A stretch of 33,780 nucleotides of DNA from an uncultured Ignavibacterium sp. (GTDB lineage: Bacteria; Bacteroidota; Ignavibacteria; Ignavibacteriales; Ignavibacteriaceae), in the NCBI GenBank assembly GCA_937125135.1, contig CAKZLD010000055.1, positions 1 through 33,780 on the forward strand, read 5' to 3'. Under the pieces are notes generated by a model. It was not told the DNA's origin. It saw only the letters and a program-made list of their open reading frames with translations, and did not search any database. Shown in pieces: positions 31,254 through 33,780 of the stretch; position 1 is the stretch's first letter, and the number at the start of each line of letters is the position of its first letter. Position numbers and translations under genes: made by a program.

Positions 31254-33780
31254 ATGGAAACAAATAAACAAATTGCAAAAAGCAAAATAATAGGATACGC
31301 ACACCACAAAATCATCCTCGATAAAAACAAAAAACCAATTGATTACATATTCCTTGAAGCAAACAAAACCTTCGAAAAGATTACAGGACTCAACAGTAAA
31401 AAAATCATAGGAAAAACCGTTAGAGAAGTTATTCCGGAAATTGGGAATGCGGAATTTAATTGGATAAATTTTTATGGAAAGATAGCATTGCAAGGTGGAG
31501 AAAAAGAGTTTGAACAGTTCAGTCAACATCTTAATAAGTGGTATAGAGTTTATGTTTATTCTAATAGAAAAAGATATTTCACTACATTGTTCTTCGATGT
31601 ATCTAATATTAAGCAGAAAGAGAAATTACAAAGTGACCTCGAAGAAATAAGAAAAATAATCTTTGAAAATATTGTTGATGCCATTTATTTATATGATCTT
31701 GAAAATAATCGTATTGCTGATGCAAACACATCCTTTTTAAATCTTTTAGGTTACACCAAAGAAGAAATTTACAATCTTTCTCTGACTGATTTCATTGCCG
31801 AAGACAAAGAAAGCATCGAAAATAATGTAAGACGAATTCTTGAAATCGGAGAAATAAAACTGAGTAATAGACATTGGAGAAAAAAAGATGGCTCGATTAT
31901 AATAGTTGAAGTTTACGCAAATAAAATACAACGAAATGGCAATAATTATATGTTGGTAATCGGAAAAGATGTTACTCATAAAATACTTGAACATCAAAAA
32001 TTAGAAGAAACCAGGCTTCGACAGATTAAACAATTTGAAATACTTTCGAAAGTCGCATTAAGTAAAAATTTAGCAGAAGGTAACATAAAAGAACTTGCAT
32101 TTGAAATAACAGAATTGGTTGCAAAAGAATTTGGTATCGAGAGAGTAGGTGTCTGGCTATTCAACGATGATGAAACTTTGCTTGAAAATATTGAACAATT
32201 CTTTTTATCAACAGGGGAACATTCAGCAGGAGCAATATTAAAGGAGCAAGAATTTAAAGATGAATTCAATGCCTTAAAGAATTCGAAATATGTTGATGCT
32301 AATGATCCATTAACAGATCCCAGAACCGCCGGTTATGTGGAAGGTTACTTAAAACCCCATCGAATTACCTCAATGCTTGATGCTGTGATTCGAAAAGAAG
32401 GCAAAAACTACGGGACTCTATGTTTTGAACACGTTGATAAAAAACATCATTGGGAAAATGATGAAATTAATTTTGCTTGCCAACTTGCTGATCAAATCTC
32501 ATTAGCAATTGCTAATCAGGTAAGAAGGAAATTTGAACTCGCTTTAATTGAAAGTGAAAAACAATATAAAAATTTATTTAATAATGCAGCCGATGCTATC
32601 TTTATTGCGGATGCTCAAACAGGAATTATTTTAGATGCTAATCAAAAAGCGTCTGAGCTATTGAAACTTCCCGTTGAAAAAATTGTGGGAATGCATCAAT
32701 CAGAACTCCATCCAATAGAAACAAATAGTGAGAAAGTTTTTCAGAAGCATGTTCAAGAATCAGAACTTCACAATAAAACAACAACAGTTCAGATTGATGT
32801 ATTATGTTCCGATGGGATGAAAGTTCCAGTTGAAATAATTGCATCACAAATTCAATACAACGGGAAAAATTGTTTGATGGGCATTTTCAGAGACATCACC
32901 GAGAGAAAACAAGCTGAAGAAAAATTAAGACAAAGTGAGATAAAGTATAGAGCAATTTCAGAAGATATGCCCGTTCTAATTTGCCGGTTTAATCCGGATT
33001 TCAATATAAATTACGTTAATAAATATTATTGTAATTACTTCGGAGTGAATTTTGAAGATCTTGTTGGGAAGTCCTTCCTTAAATTCATACCTGAAGATGA
33101 ACGTGAAAATGTTATACAAACAATAAATTCAATCAATTACAACAATCCAATTTTAACCCATGTGCATAGAGTCTATCGGTCAAATAACATTTATTGGCAT
33201 CAATGGACAAACAAGGGAATTTTTGACAGCGAAGGTAATTTAGTTGAGTACCAATCTTTCGGTGAAGATATAACTCAACAAAAACTGTTGCAAGAATCTT
33301 TACAAAAGAGCGAAACAGAATTTCGTAATGCATTTGAATATTCTCCTATTGGAATTGCATTAGTATCTCCTGAAGGTAAATGGTTAAGAGTAAATAGAAA
33401 AGTCTGTGAAATTCTAGGTTATGATAAAGATGAATTGATGAACTTAACTTTTCAAGATATTACTCATCCTGATGATTTAGATTTAAACCTCAACAATGTA
33501 AAAAAGATGCTCACCGGCGAAATCGAAACTTATCAAATGGAGAAAAGATACTTTAATAAAAATGGAAATATTGTTTGGGTTTTGTTAGCCGTCTCCTTAG
33601 TGAAGGACAAAAATGGAAAGCCTCTTCACTTTATCTCTCAGATTGAAGATATTACTGAGAGAAAGAAAATGGTAGAAGAGATTAAGCTAATAAATGATCG
33701 TCTTGAATTATCAATGCAAATTGCTAATTGGGCTTGGTGGCAGTTAGACCTACCATCAGGAAAGGTTATTTTCCACAAAC
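31254..33780 (+). CDS. Multi-PAS/GAF sensor protein, probably a histidine kinase, 3' end outside window
   Basis: Open from ATG 31254 to the window edge (842 codons) without a stop. No signal peptide or transmembrane helix, so it is cytoplasmic so far. Domain order by eye: PAS (about 12-120), PAS (about 135-245, ending VIGKDVTHK), GAF (about 265-425, with YGTLCFEHVDKKHHWENDEINFACQLADQISLAI), PAS (about 435-555, ending GIFRDITERKQAEE), PAS (about 560-680), PAS (about 685-805, ending QIEDITERKK), and the start of another PAS-like segment. Such proteins usually end in a histidine kinase or diguanylate cyclase; the output domain is outside the window. The signals and cofactors are not evident. Confidence 0.85.
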   Translation, partial: METNKQIAKSKIIGYAHHKIILDKNKKPIDYIFLEANKTFEKITGLNSKKIIGKTVREVIPEIGNAEFNWINFYGKIALQGGEKEFEQFSQHLNKWYRVYVYSNRKRYFTTLFFDVSNIKQKEKLQSDLEEIRKIIFENIVDAIYLYDLENNRIADANTSFLNLLGYTKEEIYNLSLTDFIAEDKESIENNVRRILEIGEIKLSNRHWRKKDGSIIIVEVYANKIQRNGNNYMLVIGKDVTHKILEHQKLEETRLRQIKQFEILSKVALSKNLAEGNIKELAFEITELVAKEFGIERVGVWLFNDDETLLENIEQFFLSTGEHSAGAILKEQEFKDEFNALKNSKYVDANDPLTDPRTAGYVEGYLKPHRITSMLDAVIRKEGKNYGTLCFEHVDKKHHWENDEINFACQLADQISLAIANQVRRKFELALIESEKQYKNLFNNAADAIFIADAQTGIILDANQKASELLKLPVEKIVGMHQSELHPIETNSEKVFQKHVQESELHNKTTTVQIDVLCSDGMKVPVEIIASQIQYNGKNCLMGIFRDITERKQAEEKLRQSEIKYRAISEDMPVLICRFNPDFNINYVNKYYCNYFGVNFEDLVGKSFLKFIPEDERENVIQTINSINYNNPILTHVHRVYRSNNIYWHQWTNKGIFDSEGNLVEYQSFGEDITQQKLLQESLQKSETEFRNAFEYSPIGIALVSPEGKWLRVNRKVCEILGYDKDELMNLTFQDITHPDDLDLNLNNVKKMLTGEIETYQMEKRYFNKNGNIVWVLLAVSLVKDKNGKPLHFISQIEDITERKKMVEEIKLINDRLELSMQIANWAWWQLDLPSGKVIFHK

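Noticed and set aside
1-33780. CRISPR array, insertion sequence, prophage or toxin-antitoxin module
   Set aside because: No spaced direct repeats, transposase, integrase, phage structural genes or toxin-like small gene pairs were seen.

Overview
The window is low-GC DNA from a Bacteroidota/Ignavibacteria-type bacterium. The evidence is the gene content: a TonB-dependent receptor with a carboxypeptidase-like N-terminal extension, a SusA-like GH13 enzyme with an SLC45/SUT-type sugar transporter, a TPR sensor kinase, and a pyruvoyl-dependent arginine decarboxylase. A TTTG-N18-TAACTTTG promoter of the Bacteroidota type, an unusually strong Shine-Dalgarno on rpsU and tRNA genes without encoded CCA also fit. 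The class-level assignment is an inference from gene content; there is no 16S gene here. No CRISPR array, insertion sequence, phage gene or replication origin was seen.

Layout. 1-1824 (-) holds the N-terminal part of a secreted subtilisin-like protease, cut by the window edge. 2087-2175 is tRNA-Ser. 2176-10821 is the most interesting stretch and runs entirely on the + strand. A near-perfect sigma-54 (-24/-12) site at 2552-2567 precedes a three-gene membrane redox module: an anchored glycine-cleavage-H-like protein, a HybA-like ferredoxin and a HybB/NrfD quinone-interacting membrane protein. A strong terminator follows. Next come a TPR sensor kinase, then a translationally coupled set: a sensor kinase with two c-type heme motifs, an NtrC-type sigma-54 activator with an intact GAFTGA loop, and an archaemetzincin-type metalloprotease. 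A reasonable hypothesis is that the heme kinase/NtrC pair senses redox state outside the cytoplasm and controls the sigma-54 promoter of the redox module.

10883-15982 is mostly housekeeping: a CAT tRNA (probably tRNA-Ile2), an ECF sigma/anti-sigma pair, a zinc-ribbon protein with rpsU (bS21), a LOG-family nucleosidase, a PBP4-type DD-peptidase, secG, and tRNA-Met and tRNA-Glu. 16155-20127 (-) is an alpha-glucan unit: GH13 enzyme, sugar transporter and EamA transporter. 20435-23589 (+) has a membrane protein broken by one in-frame stop, then smpB, tyrS and a pyruvoyl-dependent arginine decarboxylase.

23597-28285 (-) is a thiamine-salvage operon under a TPP riboswitch whose leader shows mutually exclusive antiterminator and terminator helices. 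It encodes a TonB receptor, thiamine pyrophosphokinase and an SSS-family symporter, which makes the symporter a candidate thiamine transporter. 28306-30936 (-) encodes a lipoprotein lytic transglycosylase with six LysM repeats. 31254-33780 (+) is the start of a large multi-PAS/GAF sensor protein that runs off the window.
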